NCBI RefSeq assembly: GCF_963924675.1
Contig: NC_089223.1
Span: forward strand, 6,150,881 to 6,214,880
Reading direction: 5' to 3'
DNA from: Phocoena phocoena
Lineage: Eukaryota; Chordata; Mammalia; Artiodactyla; Phocoenidae
Length of the DNA: 64,000 bases
Of the stretch, positions 24,732 through 34,980 are shown piece after piece (the stretch's first letter is position 1; each line of letters opens with the position of its first letter). Under the pieces are notes generated by a model, which ran no database searches, had not been told where the DNA came from, and saw only the letters and a list, made by a program, of their open reading frames with translations. A program made the translations under genes and the position numbers.

Positions 24732-24750
24732 CAGTTGCTATATTCTTTTT
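24732..24750. repeat. Target-site duplication, left copy
   Basis: cagttgctatattcttttt, identical to 24954-24972, flanks the CHR-2 SINE. Confidence 0.95.
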
Positions 24751-24953
24751 TCGTTTTTTTTTTTTTGCGGTACTCGGGCCTCTCACTGTCGTGGCCTCCC
24801 CTGTTGCGGAGCACAGGCTCCAGATGCGCAGGCTCAGCGACCATGGCTCATGGGCCCAGACGCTCCACGGCGTGTGGGACGGACTGGGGCACGAACCCGC
24901 GTCCCCTGCATTGGCAGGCGGACTCTCAACCACTGCGCCACCAGGGAAGCCCC
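24751..24953 (-). mobile_element. CHR-2 type SINE (cetacean, tRNA-derived), minus strand
   Basis: Reverse complement of the CHR-2 consensus. On the plus strand it reads poly-T (24753-24766), then GCGGTACTCGGGCCTCTCAC, the CGGAGCACAGGCTCC block, and finally the tRNA-like head reversed, with CCACTGCGCCACCAGGGAAG. The tRNA-Glu-like promoter head and poly-A tail are complete. An exact 19-bp duplication flanks it. Preserved ends and duplication point to fairly recent insertion. Confidence 0.97.
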
Positions 24954-24972
24954 CAGTTGCTATATTCTTTTT
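24954..24972. repeat. Target-site duplication, right copy
   Basis: Exact copy of 24732-24750. Confidence 0.95.
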
Positions 24973-25488
24973 GACTGAAAACTCTGGCTAGAAGTGACAT
25001 TTCAATTATGCCTGTAGCAGCCTTTGAACAAAAACTTTAAAATGCTGATTTAAGTCATGTATTAATATTATGAAGACTAGCTATGAACAAGTAATATGTC
25101 ACGTAAGAAAATCAAGAAAAATAGCACACGCAGAGAGTGGTAAAATCTACTGTAAGCACTTCAACTTCCTTTCACTGGGTTTTTAATTATGCTTTTTAAT
25201 ATAATTTAAAAAACATAATTGCCTTAATATAACTTTTGAAAGTTCACTGATCTAATATTTCCTATACTTTAAGAATTGTCCTCAAGATACCAGTGGGACA
25301 AAATAGAAAAATAAGAGAGCTATATTTCTATTTAAGTAACTTTGTAACCTTTAAATAGGGAGACCACATAACTTATGGTCCAAACTAGAATACTCTTGAG
25401 ATGGAAAGGGGGCTTTAATAAAAATCATCCCAGCACATCAGATGTAAACCGGGGTTAATCTGAACAAGATGGGATGCATGGTCAGGGG
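24973..25488. other. Unassigned spacer
   Basis: AT-rich unique-looking DNA with no repeat family or frame of interest. Confidence 0.4.
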
Positions 25489-25870
25489 TGTAATCGGCTG
25501 AATCGTGTCTCCCAAAATGTATATGTTGAAGTTCTGACCCCTAGTCATTCAGAATGTGACTGTATTTGGAGATAGGATCTTTAAAGAGGTAATTTATTTA
25601 AAGAGTGGTTGTTAGGATGAGCCCTAATCCAATATGACTGGTGTCCTTATGAGAAGAGGAGGTCGGGACACAGATAACACAGGCACAAAGGGACAGCTGT
25701 GAGGGGGCAGGCTGGGGAGGTATCTGTCTATAAACCAAGGAGAGCAATCTCAGGGGAAACTAATTCTCCCAACACCTTGACCTCAGACTTCTAGCCTCCA
25801 GAAATAAAATTCTGTCGGTTAAGCCATCAGCCTGTGTTATTTGTCATGGCAGCCCTAGCGCACAAATACA
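25489..25870 (+). mobile_element. MLT1-type MaLR LTR (solo)
   Basis: Starts TGTAATCGGCTGAATCGTGT and ends CACAAATACA. It has the same landmarks as the copy at 8373, including 'aatccaatatgactggtgtc', 'cttctagcctccagaaataa' and 'gtcatggcagccctagc'. The two LTRs are only moderately similar, consistent with separate ancient insertions. Confidence 0.85.
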
Positions 25871-25924
25871 GCGTGCCTATCAGGTACTTCATTGCTTTCT
25901 TCATATTCCAAAAGCTAGAAAATA

Positions 25925-26065
25925 CTTGTTCTCAAACTTGAGGGTACAAAACTATCACTGGGAATGTAATTAAAATGCAGATTTCTGGGCCTCACTTCAG
26001 GCCTACTGAATCAGAACATCTGATAATTGCAGGATTATCCAAGGGGAAAGCTCAGGAATGTGACG
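25925..26065. mobile_element. hAT-Charlie MITE fragment (MER20/MER5 type)
   Basis: 'ttctcaaacttgagggtaca', 'aaaatgcagatttctgggcc' and 'ctactgaatcagaacatctg' are the recognisable phrases of MER20- or MER5-type elements. The second half is degraded, so orientation and subfamily are left open. Confidence 0.55.
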
Positions 26066-26234
26066 ATTAATTTTAGACAGTCTAGAGCCATATACTCTAC
26101 GACTCTCATCTTCATAGGAATATTTTCTTATAATTCTGAAAAAGAACAATCCAAATATATTTTAACAGAGCTTAAGGAGAAGATTTTCTCTAATCAAACT
26201 TGCATTGTAATTCTATTTCTTCTTTATCTAGCTA

Positions 26235-26400
26235 TATTCTTTTTTCCCAGGTTTATTGAGATATAAACAGCATTCAATATTGTGTAAGCTTAAGGTATAC
26301 AATGCACTGATTTGATTCACTTATCTGTTGCAAAATGATGACCAGGGTAGGGTTAGCTAATACCTCCATCATGTCACATAAAGCTGTATTGGTCTTGATA
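26235..26400 (-). mobile_element. L1M 3' UTR fragment, minus strand
   Basis: 'aggtttattgagatataaac' and 'aaggtatacaatgcactgat' followed by 'ctaatacctccatcatgtca' are the reverse of the L1M 3' UTR, also seen in the larger copy at 42890. Confidence 0.65.
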
Positions 26401-26429
26401 ATTAAAATTATGGTATAGCAGTTATAAAA

Positions 26430-26865
26430 CTAGATTACTGGGTACAATTCCCAGAATCAGCACTTCCTTCCTACGTATATTCAGACAAGTTGATTAACCT
26501 CTCTGAATATTTCATCTATAAAATAGAGATAATAATAGTGCCTTCTTCACAGGATTATTGTCAAAGTTAAATAATTACAGTCATCCCTTGGTATCTGAGC
26601 AGGTTGGTTCTAGGACCCGCCAGGGAGACCAAAATCCACAGATGCTCATGTCTCATAGTTGGTCCTCCATATCTGCAGTTCTACAGCCTTGGATTCAACC
26701 AGCTCTGGATCGTGTAGTACTACAGTATTTATTGAAAACAATCCACATATAAGTGGACCCACTCAGTGCAAACCCATGTTTTTCAAAGGTCAGCCTGTAT
26801 ATGCAAAGCACTTAAACTAGTGCCTGTACAGAGGAAAAAGAATCAGTGAATAGTAATATAATAAT
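26430..26865 (+). mobile_element. MIR SINE, split by a Tigger MITE
   Basis: The left part (26430-26575) has 'aagttgattaacctctctga', the 'tataaaatagagataataat' phrase and a decayed 'cacaggattattgtcaaa'. The right part (26800-26865) resumes with 'atgcaaagcacttaaact' and 'agtgcctgtac'. Together they make one MIR whose 3' third is interrupted by 26578-26797. Confidence 0.75.
26578..26797 (+). mobile_element. Tigger/MER2-type MITE (Tc1-mariner superfamily)
   Basis: Terminal inverted repeats CAGTCATCCCTTGG and the reverse of CAAAGGTCAGCCTG flank the element. TA dinucleotides at 26576-26577 and 26798-26799 are the expected mariner-type target duplication. Inside are 'ggattcaaccagctctggat' and 'gtagtactacagtatttatt', phrases typical of MER2-like pieces derived from Tigger. 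It is non-autonomous, with no transposase. Confidence 0.8.
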
Positions 26866-27401
26866 ATAGTTGTATGTACATTAAACTTATCAAATATCTC
26901 TATCCTTTCTTGCTGCAATAATTTGGGTGTTGGAGTGATCGGATTGATTTAACAACCCTTTTTCAGGTTGTTCATCTGTGCCAATTAGATTGCTTTCTAT
27001 TTCTCAGAAGACTGCTCAAAATTCAAGTCAATTCTGGTACCTTCTAATGCTACTCAGATTTATGTCAATATCTCAATGGCAACATATTTCAATACATTTG
27101 GATAAATAAATTGTATGATACCATGACAGATTACAAAATCCGAGAGTTTTGGAGCTGTAATGGTGGAAACAGTCACTCTTCAGACTGGATTTGAGTGATT
27201 GCTCAAAGTCACGTGCATTTTTTTAGAGTCAGTGCTAGATCCCAGGTGTCCTGACTAGAACACTGTTGTAGACCTTTAGCATGATTGTATCGCTTATTGT
27301 TTAACTAGGATACTTTGGAGAGTAAAGGACAATGAGAGTTAAAAGCACAATGGGAAAATAGACATAAATTAGGACAGTCCCAGGAAAACCAGAATTATTG
27401 C
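26866..27401. other. Unassigned spacer with a MIR scrap
   Basis: At 27185-27260, 'ctcaaagtcacgtgc' followed by 'cagtgctagatcccaggtgt' resembles the reverse of a MIR. The rest is unassigned. Confidence 0.35.
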
Positions 27402-27745
27402 AATGGACTGAATATTTGTGTTCCCCCCAAATCCACATGTTTGAAATCCTAACCCCCAATGTGATGATGTTAGTAGGTGAGGCCTTTGGGAAGTTATTAT
27501 GTAATGAAGATGGAGCCCTCATGAGTAGAATTAGTGTCCTTATAAGAAGACACGAGATCTTGCTTCACTCTCTGCTCTCTGCCATGTGAGAACAAAGCCT
27601 GCAAATCAGGAAGGGGACTCTCACTGAACCTGACCACGCTGGTACCCTAATCTTGGACTTCCATTCTCTAGAAACTTGAGAAATAAATTTCTGATATTTA
27701 TAAGCCACACCACCTATGTTAAAGACAGTTATGGTGTATCAGCCA
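27402..27745 (+). mobile_element. MaLR LTR (MST/MLT1-like), likely 5' LTR
   Basis: 'aatggactgaatatttgtgt', 'aatcctaacccccaatgtga', 'tgccatgtgagaacaaagcc', 'cttggacttccattctctag' and 'aataaatttctgatatttat' occur in MaLR order. A second MaLR LTR start lies at about 28455 in the same orientation, with MaLR-like internal sequence just before it. The two may be the ends of one decayed provirus. Confidence 0.7.
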
Positions 27746-28104
27746 CCATGGTCTAACAGATAAAATAGAAACGACATCAAATATTTTAATAAGCAGAACT
27801 AACATGGGGAATTTGTTAGACAGCGTTACAGAACTGGAAAAACAAAAAGGGAACAGTATAGTTAGACAATAGTTGCCGGAATCAACTATCACTTCCTGGA
27901 CTAGGGAGATTAAAGGAAAGATATTGAGATTTTTAATCCTTCGAAGTTCAGTGGAGGGGCGCCACAGACCTGAGATTCAAATTGTTTGGAGAAAAAGTAC
28001 CACTGGCTAATACTGGTACCTCAGAAGCCCAAAGAAGGGTCCCAGAAGAGTTGGGACTCAGACCTTTAAAGATGATGTGATGTCTTATGTGACAAATGAT
28101 TTCA
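27746..28104. other. Unassigned sequence between MaLR LTR and an LTR-like repeat
   Basis: No clear family. It may be degraded MaLR internal sequence given the flanks, but I cannot show that. Confidence 0.3.
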
Positions 28105-28235
28105 CGTGACAACTGATTTCACATATCAACTTGGCGGGGCCACGGTGCAGAGAAATTTGGTCAAATGCTATTCTGGATGTTTCTGTGAACTGTTTGTCTA
28201 TCTTATGCATGTCACACCATCAGATTTTAGAAGCA
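28105..28235 (+). mobile_element. LTR-like interspersed repeat fragment (family unnamed)
   Basis: 'tatcaacttggcggggccac', 'gagaaatttggtcaaatgct' and 'attctggatgtttctgtgaa' form the start of a widespread mammalian repeat whose other half, in the opposite orientation, is at 56240-56700. The wording is distinctive but I cannot name the family with confidence. Confidence 0.55.
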
Positions 28236-28454
28236 CATAACTTGTGCGGCTTCAAGGGTTCACAGCTGGAAGGAATTTTGCCTCAGGATGAATCGTACTT
28301 CAAGTCTCACCCGTACCTGATTTAGATGATATTTAAATGTGACTTTGAACTTTAGACTTCAGAGTTGATGCTGGAATAAACTTTAGACTTTGGGGGTTGT
28401 TGGGATGGAATGAATGTATTTTCTGTGCAATAAGGACCCAGATTTTAGGGGGCC
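28236..28454 (+). mobile_element. MaLR internal 3' end
   Basis: 'tttgaactttagacttcaga', 'ttgggggttgttgggatgga' and 'gggggccagggaacgctatg' are the phrases that precede the 3' LTR in MaLR elements. It joins directly to the LTR start at 28455. Confidence 0.65.
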
Positions 28455-28560
28455 AGGGAACGCTATGAACTGAATTGTGCTCCCCCAAAATTCATATGCT
28501 GAAACCCTAACCCCCAATGTAACTCTAACTGCAGATAGAGTCTTTATGAGACTTCAGGGG
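28455..28560 (+). mobile_element. MaLR 3' LTR, truncated
   Basis: Begins 'tatgaactgaattgtgctcc' and continues 'attcatatgctgaaacccta' and 'cccccaatgtaactctaact' before it fades near 28560. Only the first 100 bases of an LTR remain. Confidence 0.7.
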
Positions 28561-29329
28561 AGCAGATGCTACCCCCCTGCTGCTGGGATCTCTGAGTGGG
28601 AACATTAAGGCTGGTTCTGGAAATGACTAAGAAGCTTGAGATGTAAACCAACTGCTGCTGATTGAGTGAAACACCATTTGCTAGGATGATACTGACATGA
28701 AAGAGATTCTTCTTCCTGCCTTTCTACCTTCCTCCAGGGTCTCTGGTTGGGTGAGCTCACAGGGAATCAGCTGACAAAGGAGAAGGTAGTTTTCAGAATC
28801 TCAGGTTCAGCATCTCCAAGCAGAATACATAAGAGTGGGTTTGGAACACAATCCATCCCCAGTCTAAACAGTACCAATTTTATGCTTCTGTATAACAAGT
28901 TGCAAATAGATTTCATGTAAATGAAAGAACTCTCACCTGCTCCCTAAAAAGGGAGGTACAAAATCCAAACCATTATGTAACCATCTCTATAGACAGTAGT
29001 TTACACCTCTCTAGAGATTTTCATTACTGCTCTATTTCAGTCACACTGAATATTCTGTAACCTAAAGGCTAAATTTTGGAGTAAACCACCAGCACCAAGT
29101 TTTAAGTAAAATAATAAATAAAATAAGGGAGAAGAAAAAGAAATTAGTGAATACATACATACAAACATATATACACATGTATGCATACTCATATAGCCAA
29201 GTACTTAATAAAATATGCATATTGATTGTACTAACAGTTACTAAATGGACTTATCATTTTGTAACTGGTTATGAAGCTGTAACTGGTTTCTGTAACTTCT
29301 TTATTCTACTATCAAGTCCATAGACTTTT
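28561..29329. other. Unassigned spacer
   Basis: Includes an ATAC-rich scrap at 29150-29200. No gene or named repeat is seen. Confidence 0.4.
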
Positions 29330-30270
29330 TGTCATTGGAAGCAATGACAAGTTTAGGCCAACCTAAATTTTCATTCCTAAGACTCCAAATCCTCAGTGGT
29401 CTTGTATACTAGTATTTGGGTTTGCTATAATTTCCCACGAACTTGTGCCCTTGGGTGGAGGCATCACAGATCATCTTTTCAGGCTTGCTGACATATCAGT
29501 GACCCAATTTCTTCTTTGTAATCAGGATCAATCACGTCAGCCAGTGTAATAACCTGCCTTTTGGTTCATGACAGGAGAGGCATAAATTGGCCAGGTGTCA
29601 GTCAGTTTCTAATTCAGTGAAACCATTGCTGTGTCCCCTGCTGAAAATTTTTTTCCCTTAGGAAATTAAAACCAGCAGTGTCTAAATTATGGGAAAGAAA
29701 TGCAAAAATTCTGCAAAAGGGTTATTAAGTGAAATAGTGAGTGATACCACTCATCCTACGCTCCTTGACAATCAGACCCATACGTTCTAGCTAGAGAAAA
29801 ATGACACGATATGTTGGTCACCAATTCAAAACATATTACCCATCCTACACAATAAAATTTAGTTTTCTAAGGGTATAATTTCTAGACTGCACTGTAATTA
29901 AGTTTTAAATAGACCATTCCAGCATTTGATCAGGCTGCCTACTTTAAACTGAAGGAGTGCATGAAGACCAGATAATTTTATGGGCATGAGCCCGCTGGCA
30001 CACTCCTCTTTGTGTGAAATGAGTATTTTGGTCCTAGGCAATGTCCTAGGAACATAACGAAAGTATATAAGACCATAGATTTTGGTGCTAGTAGAAGCGT
30101 TTTAAACAGGGAAAGCAAATGTATATCCAGAATACAGTCCCATTTTGTAAGGGCAAATTACTGCCTCCCCCTGTTGGAAGGTATTCGGTGTAATCATTCA
30201 ACAGCGAGGTGGCCGGCTGATGCCCCTGAGAAAGCTGCCACATTGGAGCCTGTATTGATCTTTGCAGTTC
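29330..30270 (-). mobile_element. ERVL-like internal (pol, integrase side) fragment, minus strand
   Basis: Phrases such as 'cttgctgacatatcagtgac', 'ataacctgccttttggttca' and 'gggcatgagcccgctggcac', then 'aggtggccggctgatgcccc', read on the plus strand as the reverse of ERVL-lineage pol. The part near 29950-30250 corresponds to the integrase side. Stops and indels are frequent and no open frame survives. The assignment is by remembered ERVL wording. ERVL elements normally lack env, and none is seen here. Confidence 0.6.
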
Positions 30271-30313
30271 AGAGGGTTGAGAGCTGAGACGCGGTGGTGG
30301 CCAGATAGGACTC

Positions 30314-30820
30314 TGAAGGGGAGAACAAATCTGACTCCATATTGGATCTGTTTCTTTTACTTTAAGCTTTTTCTATTGTTTTTGCTACAAGTTAAGAATG
30401 TTGCCTGGTAGCCTGAAATATACAGGACAGCCCATTCTCAAGGCACTGACCTTTAAAGGTATAACACTTTTCCATTCATATAGAGATAAAAAGTTGCAGA
30501 AGAGAGAATAACATTTGTCTTGCTGGGTTTACAGGAACACCATGACCTGACCTACAGCCTGGCGTGCATGGACAGCTGCAAGAACAAAGGATTCTGACAC
30601 TAACAAGTCTGCAGTTTCTGACACTAAGAAGTCTGCAACAACCAACCACACCCCTTCCCCTTTTAGTATTCTAACTCGGGGAAGATGGTTCTTTGGGCCA
30701 CTAGTCCATCATCTTCTCGGTCTGCTAGCTTTCTGAATAAATCACTATTCCTTGTCCCAACAACTCAACTCTCCGTCTATTGGCCTGTCATGCAGTGAGC
30801 AGTACGAGCTTGGACTCAGT
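30314..30820 (+). mobile_element. ERV LTR, copy 1 of a sister pair
   Basis: Shares the whole layout of the LTR at 37142: 'aacaaatctgactccatatt', 'atatacaggacagcccattc', 'agataaaaagttgcagaaga', 'gacagctgcaagaacaaagg' and 'cctgtcatgcagtgagcagt'. It keeps the poly(A) signal AATAAA (30736-30741). It lacks the 15 bases that hold the TATA box in its sister and carries a 24-base tandem duplication (30592-30639). No recognisable retroviral internal sequence joins it. Confidence 0.8.
30592..30639 (+). repeat. 24-base tandem duplication inside LTR copy 1
   Basis: 'ttctgacactaacaagtctg' at 30592 is repeated with one change at 30616. The sister LTR has a single unit. Confidence 0.85.
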
Positions 30821-30844
30821 AGCACGAGGAAAAAGAAGGGCAAA

Positions 30845-31015
30845 CACTGTCTTCACTATGGTTGTCAAGACAGGCTTTGTGAAGGAGCTGGGGTTGAGCT
30901 GGGTGCTGAATGGAGGCAAATAAGGTAAAGGGAGGAAAAGTATATTGCAAGAAACCACAAGAGTGAAAGAGCATGGACCACGGCTAGGGCACGAACCAGT
31001 GCTGCGGATGTGACA
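30845..31015 (-). mobile_element. L2 fragment, minus strand
   Basis: 'aggctttgtgaaggagctgg', 'gttgagctgggtgctgaatg' and 'aagtatattgcaagaaacc' resemble the reverse of the L2 3' region. A 132-codon minus frame (30788-31186) overlaps it and is a chance frame. Confidence 0.5.
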
Positions 31016-31294
31016 GCAGTAAGGAAACACAGCCTTCGGGTTAGAAGTAGTTCTGTGTGCTAAACAGCAGTGAAGGACACAGGCTCGGATTGTGCGGGAC
31101 CCTCCCTGCTCTCCATCTGTGGTCCTGCTACTCGGTCCCGTGGGACCTTTTTGGGTATTTCCCAATCCATACAAAACCGACAACAAAATATACTATTCTA
31201 AGTTCTTCCCAAATGGCAGATTTCCCTTTATCACTGACTTTACAGAGACATTCCTCAGTTTTCTGGTTGCTCCTTGAAGAACAGTTTACCTAAG

Positions 31295-31430
31295 TAGCTC
31301 TGTTTTCTCATTTGTGGAAAGGAGATTCACAGAGCTGTTGCAGTGATTAAAGGATTCAATGAATGTAAAGCACGTAAAACAGTGCTTGGCATATAGCAAA
31401 TGCTATAAAAGTGTTTTTAAATTACTATTT
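31295..31430 (+). mobile_element. MIR 3' part
   Basis: 'ctgttttctcatttgtggaa', 'atgaatgtaaagcacgtaaa' and 'acagtgcttggcatatagca' are MIR phrases in plus orientation. Confidence 0.7.
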
Positions 31431-33199
31431 ATGATTCAATTTTTAAAAGTGTTAACTTACATTCAGAAATACTTCAGATTAAAAAAAATAATAAAGTAAA
31501 ACCTGTCTGCCTCTTTCCATATTCTGTTTCTTAAGCCAAAGAACTTTCTTCTGTGTTTACTTTTTGGTCAAAGTCATATACACAATACATGAAATTCAGT
31601 GTGAAGGACTGGTTAAACTAGAAACACTTTCTCAATAAAACTGTTGCATTTGGGGTCATGAACAACAAAACAGCATGTTAAAATATTTATTTTCTATTGC
31701 TTTGTATTACAACTTCCATGAGTCATGGCCTGATTTTGTGAAATATCTGTGAAGCTGCAATGTCCCACATCATCTTCACCTTGGAAAAGTGGTCAGATTT
31801 ACCACGTCCAATTTGGAAGTCATCCTCAAAGTGCAGTAGTACGAAGTAGTAAAGCAAAGAAAGTAGTCATTTAACAATCTCCTTCATATCCAGGAGTTCT
31901 AGAAACATGTCCTCCTGGCTAAGCCAGTTGTTTCTCTAATTGTAGCTCCTGTTAAGACTCACATCAAGATAATAAGGCGATTGTTCTGTAAGCCTCTTGG
32001 GCAGCTTCCTGACCTTGTATTACGTATGGTGCCAGGCAGTGCTCTTGAGAGCCTGAGCTGACGGAATAGGTGTGATATTATCTGGGCAGAGAGATGGTGG
32101 TAGATATACCATATAGGGAAAACTGACAGGAAATCCATCCTCACCAGCTGTCTTGCAAGCCGGACATTTTTCTACTCTATTTTTTCCTCCTGATGGGGAT
32201 GAATAGGGGAGCACTCATTACCTCCCCAGATCTATTTTGGAAAGTTTTTTTTGATAGAAAAGTCTCCCTTATGATAAGTTGAAACTGTTTCCTCTCAAAT
32301 AAGACTTCTCCTTGTTTTCATACGTTAATTCCTTTGGATTCTACACTGCCCACCATTACCACCTTTCTAATGTGGAACTGTGTTTATCATTAAACACAGT
32401 TGGAGAACTCTCCTTCAGAAAAAGAACAAAATGGGTATACTGGTTCCTTCAGCATTCTCAGAAAGCAGCTCAGAGTAAATCATCAACATCATCACAACAC
32501 TGTTATTATTACCGTTATCAGTATTATTTTGGATTAGCCTGGGCGCCATCTGTAGGGGACCACTTTATAAGCAACTCAATCAACTCTTGTCAACTAAGAG
32601 AAAATAAGTAAGGAATTTACTGGAATACTACTACATCACTCGCAGAATCAAAGCAGCATTTTAACACTTAGATCTCAAGCAGAGCAAGAGCCCTGAGGCT
32701 TGAGGGCAACCTTCTCAGGAAGCTGTCACCTTGATGAATCAGCCTCAACCGCCTCTTTCCTACTCTTGTCATTCCTCCCCAAATTCAAATTCTAGGGGGA
32801 ATGCATCTCACTGGTTGAACTAGTCTTACGTGCCTACATCTAGGCCAGGAGACAGCAGAGCCCGGGACCACAACAGTAGGAGAGCTGTGACTTCCCAAAA
32901 GAAAATCAAGGTTTTGTTCAGGAGAAAAGAAGAGTTGGATTCTAGGCAAACAAAACTCAACTCATAGAGTATCACTAATGGATGCGCTGGCATCTGTGTC
33001 CTGTAAGTGCTTATAGTGTTTCAAACCGCACCTCTGTCCTTGGGCTGGTTCTAGAGACTTCCTGGGAATTTGACCTTGGGCTTAATTTGGCCACCATCAT
33101 AGATTTTATGGAATGTTAACTCTTATATTCATCTTATAATTCACCCATTACCATTCATCCAAAATGCCTTCACGAAAGTCCTTCATTACAATCTGCCAT
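31431..33199. other. Mostly unassigned 1.8-kb stretch
   Basis: A short low-complexity ATC/TTA patch lies at 32477-32530. Around 32790-32960 the wording ('gggaatgcatctcactggtt', 'ggccaggagacagcagagcc') recalls an old interspersed repeat I cannot name. No coding frame is convincing. Confidence 0.35.
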
Positions 33200-33625
33200 T
33201 TACTAACTCAGCGTAGCAGACCCAGGAATACGCTTCCCTTTAAGGAAGGCTTCATCTCGCTGGGGTGAGCATGGTCCAGCTGTCACCCCCTTTACGGTCC
33301 GCTTCTGCAGCAGAAAGCCACCTTGCTGATGGCAGGCCCTGTCAGGGGCCGTTCACACCCAGTGACTGAGGAAGCAAGGTGGAGGATAAACTCCCAGTGA
33401 TTCCAGCTGGTCGTGGGCCACTCTGACCTGCAGCATCCTCTCCTGAGATCTCAGCCTAGTCGGCCACAGCAGTGTCGGGTCTGTACTGCAGTTCAAAGTC
33501 CTCCTCAACTCAACCCTGCTTATTCTTACTTTCTTTCCTTTGTGCCAAGTGTCGATGTCTAAGAAACATCTTAAACCCTAAACTCCCCTTAACACCTGCT
33601 CCAGAAAGTCCAACGTGTAACACTT
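33200..33625 (-). mobile_element. ERVL-associated LTR-like repeat, minus strand
   Basis: GC-richer text with 'aggcttcatctcgctggggt', 'gaggaagcaaggtggaggat' and 'ctcagcctagtcggccacag' reads as the reverse of a common mammalian ERVL-class LTR. In the minus direction it would start TGTTACACGTTGGACTTTCT at about 33620. It lies left of ERVL-like internal DNA of the same orientation, the place of a 3' LTR. The name is uncertain. Confidence 0.45.
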
Positions 33626-33637
33626 GTAAACTGAGGC

Positions 33638-33745
33638 AGTACCCATAATGTAACTTGTTCAAAGTCACATTAACTAGAGGCAGAGACATAATTAGAACAT
33701 GTGTCTCTTGACGGGAAATCCAGTGTTGTTTCTACTCTTCCATTC
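33638..33745 (-). mobile_element. MIR fragment, minus strand
   Basis: 'actgaggcagtacccataat', then 'cttgttcaaagtcacattaa' and 'agaggcagagacataattag', is a decayed reverse MIR. Confidence 0.5.
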
Positions 33746-33879
33746 CGCCTGGTGTCAGTCTTCCACGACAATTTGGTTGATTGAGTCTTGCAGGAATTGG
33801 TACTAAAATGAAAATGATTAGATACAGCAGCAAGACAGAAATCATGAAGTCACCGGTATCAATTGACTATCATATCCAT

Positions 33880-34560
33880 GGGACTCCACGCACAGGGTGC
33901 TGGCCCACCCTTCCGTCTCCATAAACCAATTTATTTATGGTACAGTCCTAGCGGTACAGGTAAAATACAAAATGATGTTGTCTTACACACATGAACAACA
34001 CCCACAAAAGCTGAGTCTCAGCTATATGAAATGCCCCTATAATTCCTCTACTCCCAAAGATGTCAGGAAAATAATGTCTCATCTGTTATCTCTACCTTTA
34101 CAAAAAACTATGTTTTTCTGTTAATTTTCTTTGAACTCCTGGTTGTAGACCAGCCATATGTTTTTCTGGGATTCTTTGCCATGAAAACTTTTGAGTTATT
34201 CTGGGTCACTAATTGGAGAGTAGGTGTTCCAAGGAGGAAAAAAGGTAGCCAAAAATTTCTACTGTCATGTAAGCTGAGATATTTTACGATAAGCATAATA
34301 TATGTGATTGTCAATCTGTTTGGGGTTCCTTATGGTGGGTAGGTGCAAGTAGTATAATTTTCAAATGGCATCAAAGATCATCACTAATAATGCTTCAAAA
34401 TTAGCTTGTCTAATAGTTAAGTTACCAGCAAAACCCCCAGAGCCTAGGTCTTTCTGAATTATTGAGCCCATCTCCCCACAGTGCTGCAATCACAGATCTT
34501 TACAACAGTTTCAAATTTCATTAGCTCTATATACTAGCTTATTATTGGCAACTCAATATT
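33880..34560 (-). mobile_element. ERVL-like internal (pol) fragment, minus strand
   Basis: 'gtctccataaaccaatttat', 'tttgaactcctggttgtaga', 'attctgggtcactaattgga', 'ggggttccttatggtgggta' and 'attgagcccatctccccaca' run in the order I recall for ERVL-type internal sequence read backwards. Frames are broken throughout. It may belong to the same insertion as 29330-30270 and the LTR-like block at 33200, disrupted by later events. Confidence 0.6.
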
Positions 34561-34980
34561 TTGCATATGAATTTAATGGAAAACCGCACTGCCCCTGAGT
34601 ACACCTAATTCATTTATTGAGTCATCTTGATATTTCAAAGGATAAAATAAAGAAAAAAGGGATGAATTCACCAGCGTATTATGGAAAGTTGTTAGAATAC
34701 TCTGCCTTCTGGTCAGTTTAAGAAACAGGCTTTTGTCAGGAAAAGGTTTCTCTCTGCCTTGGAGAGTCCAGGATGGTTCAGCCTTAAAGAAGAGCCCAAA
34801 CAGAGTCATCTTTCTAATGCTAAGGGGTCAGTTCAGTGTGTCTCACAGCTTCCCTACTTCTTAGGTCTGGGGTATGGAAAATATGTAACTCAGCTCTTCA
34901 CCCTGTACTTTTAGTACACTTAGGGAAAAAGGAAAAACCTAATCCTATATAGCATCAAATTGATGTTAAATCATTTACAC
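34561..34980. other. Unassigned spacer
   Basis: No recognised repeat. A 78-codon minus frame (34573-34809) has no domain. Confidence 0.35.

Noticed and set aside
24682..24991. Frames on both strands, 79-101 codons
   Set aside because: They are readings of the CHR-2 SINE.
30788..31186. 132-codon minus frame
   Set aside because: Overlaps the end of the ERV LTR and an L2. No domain seen.
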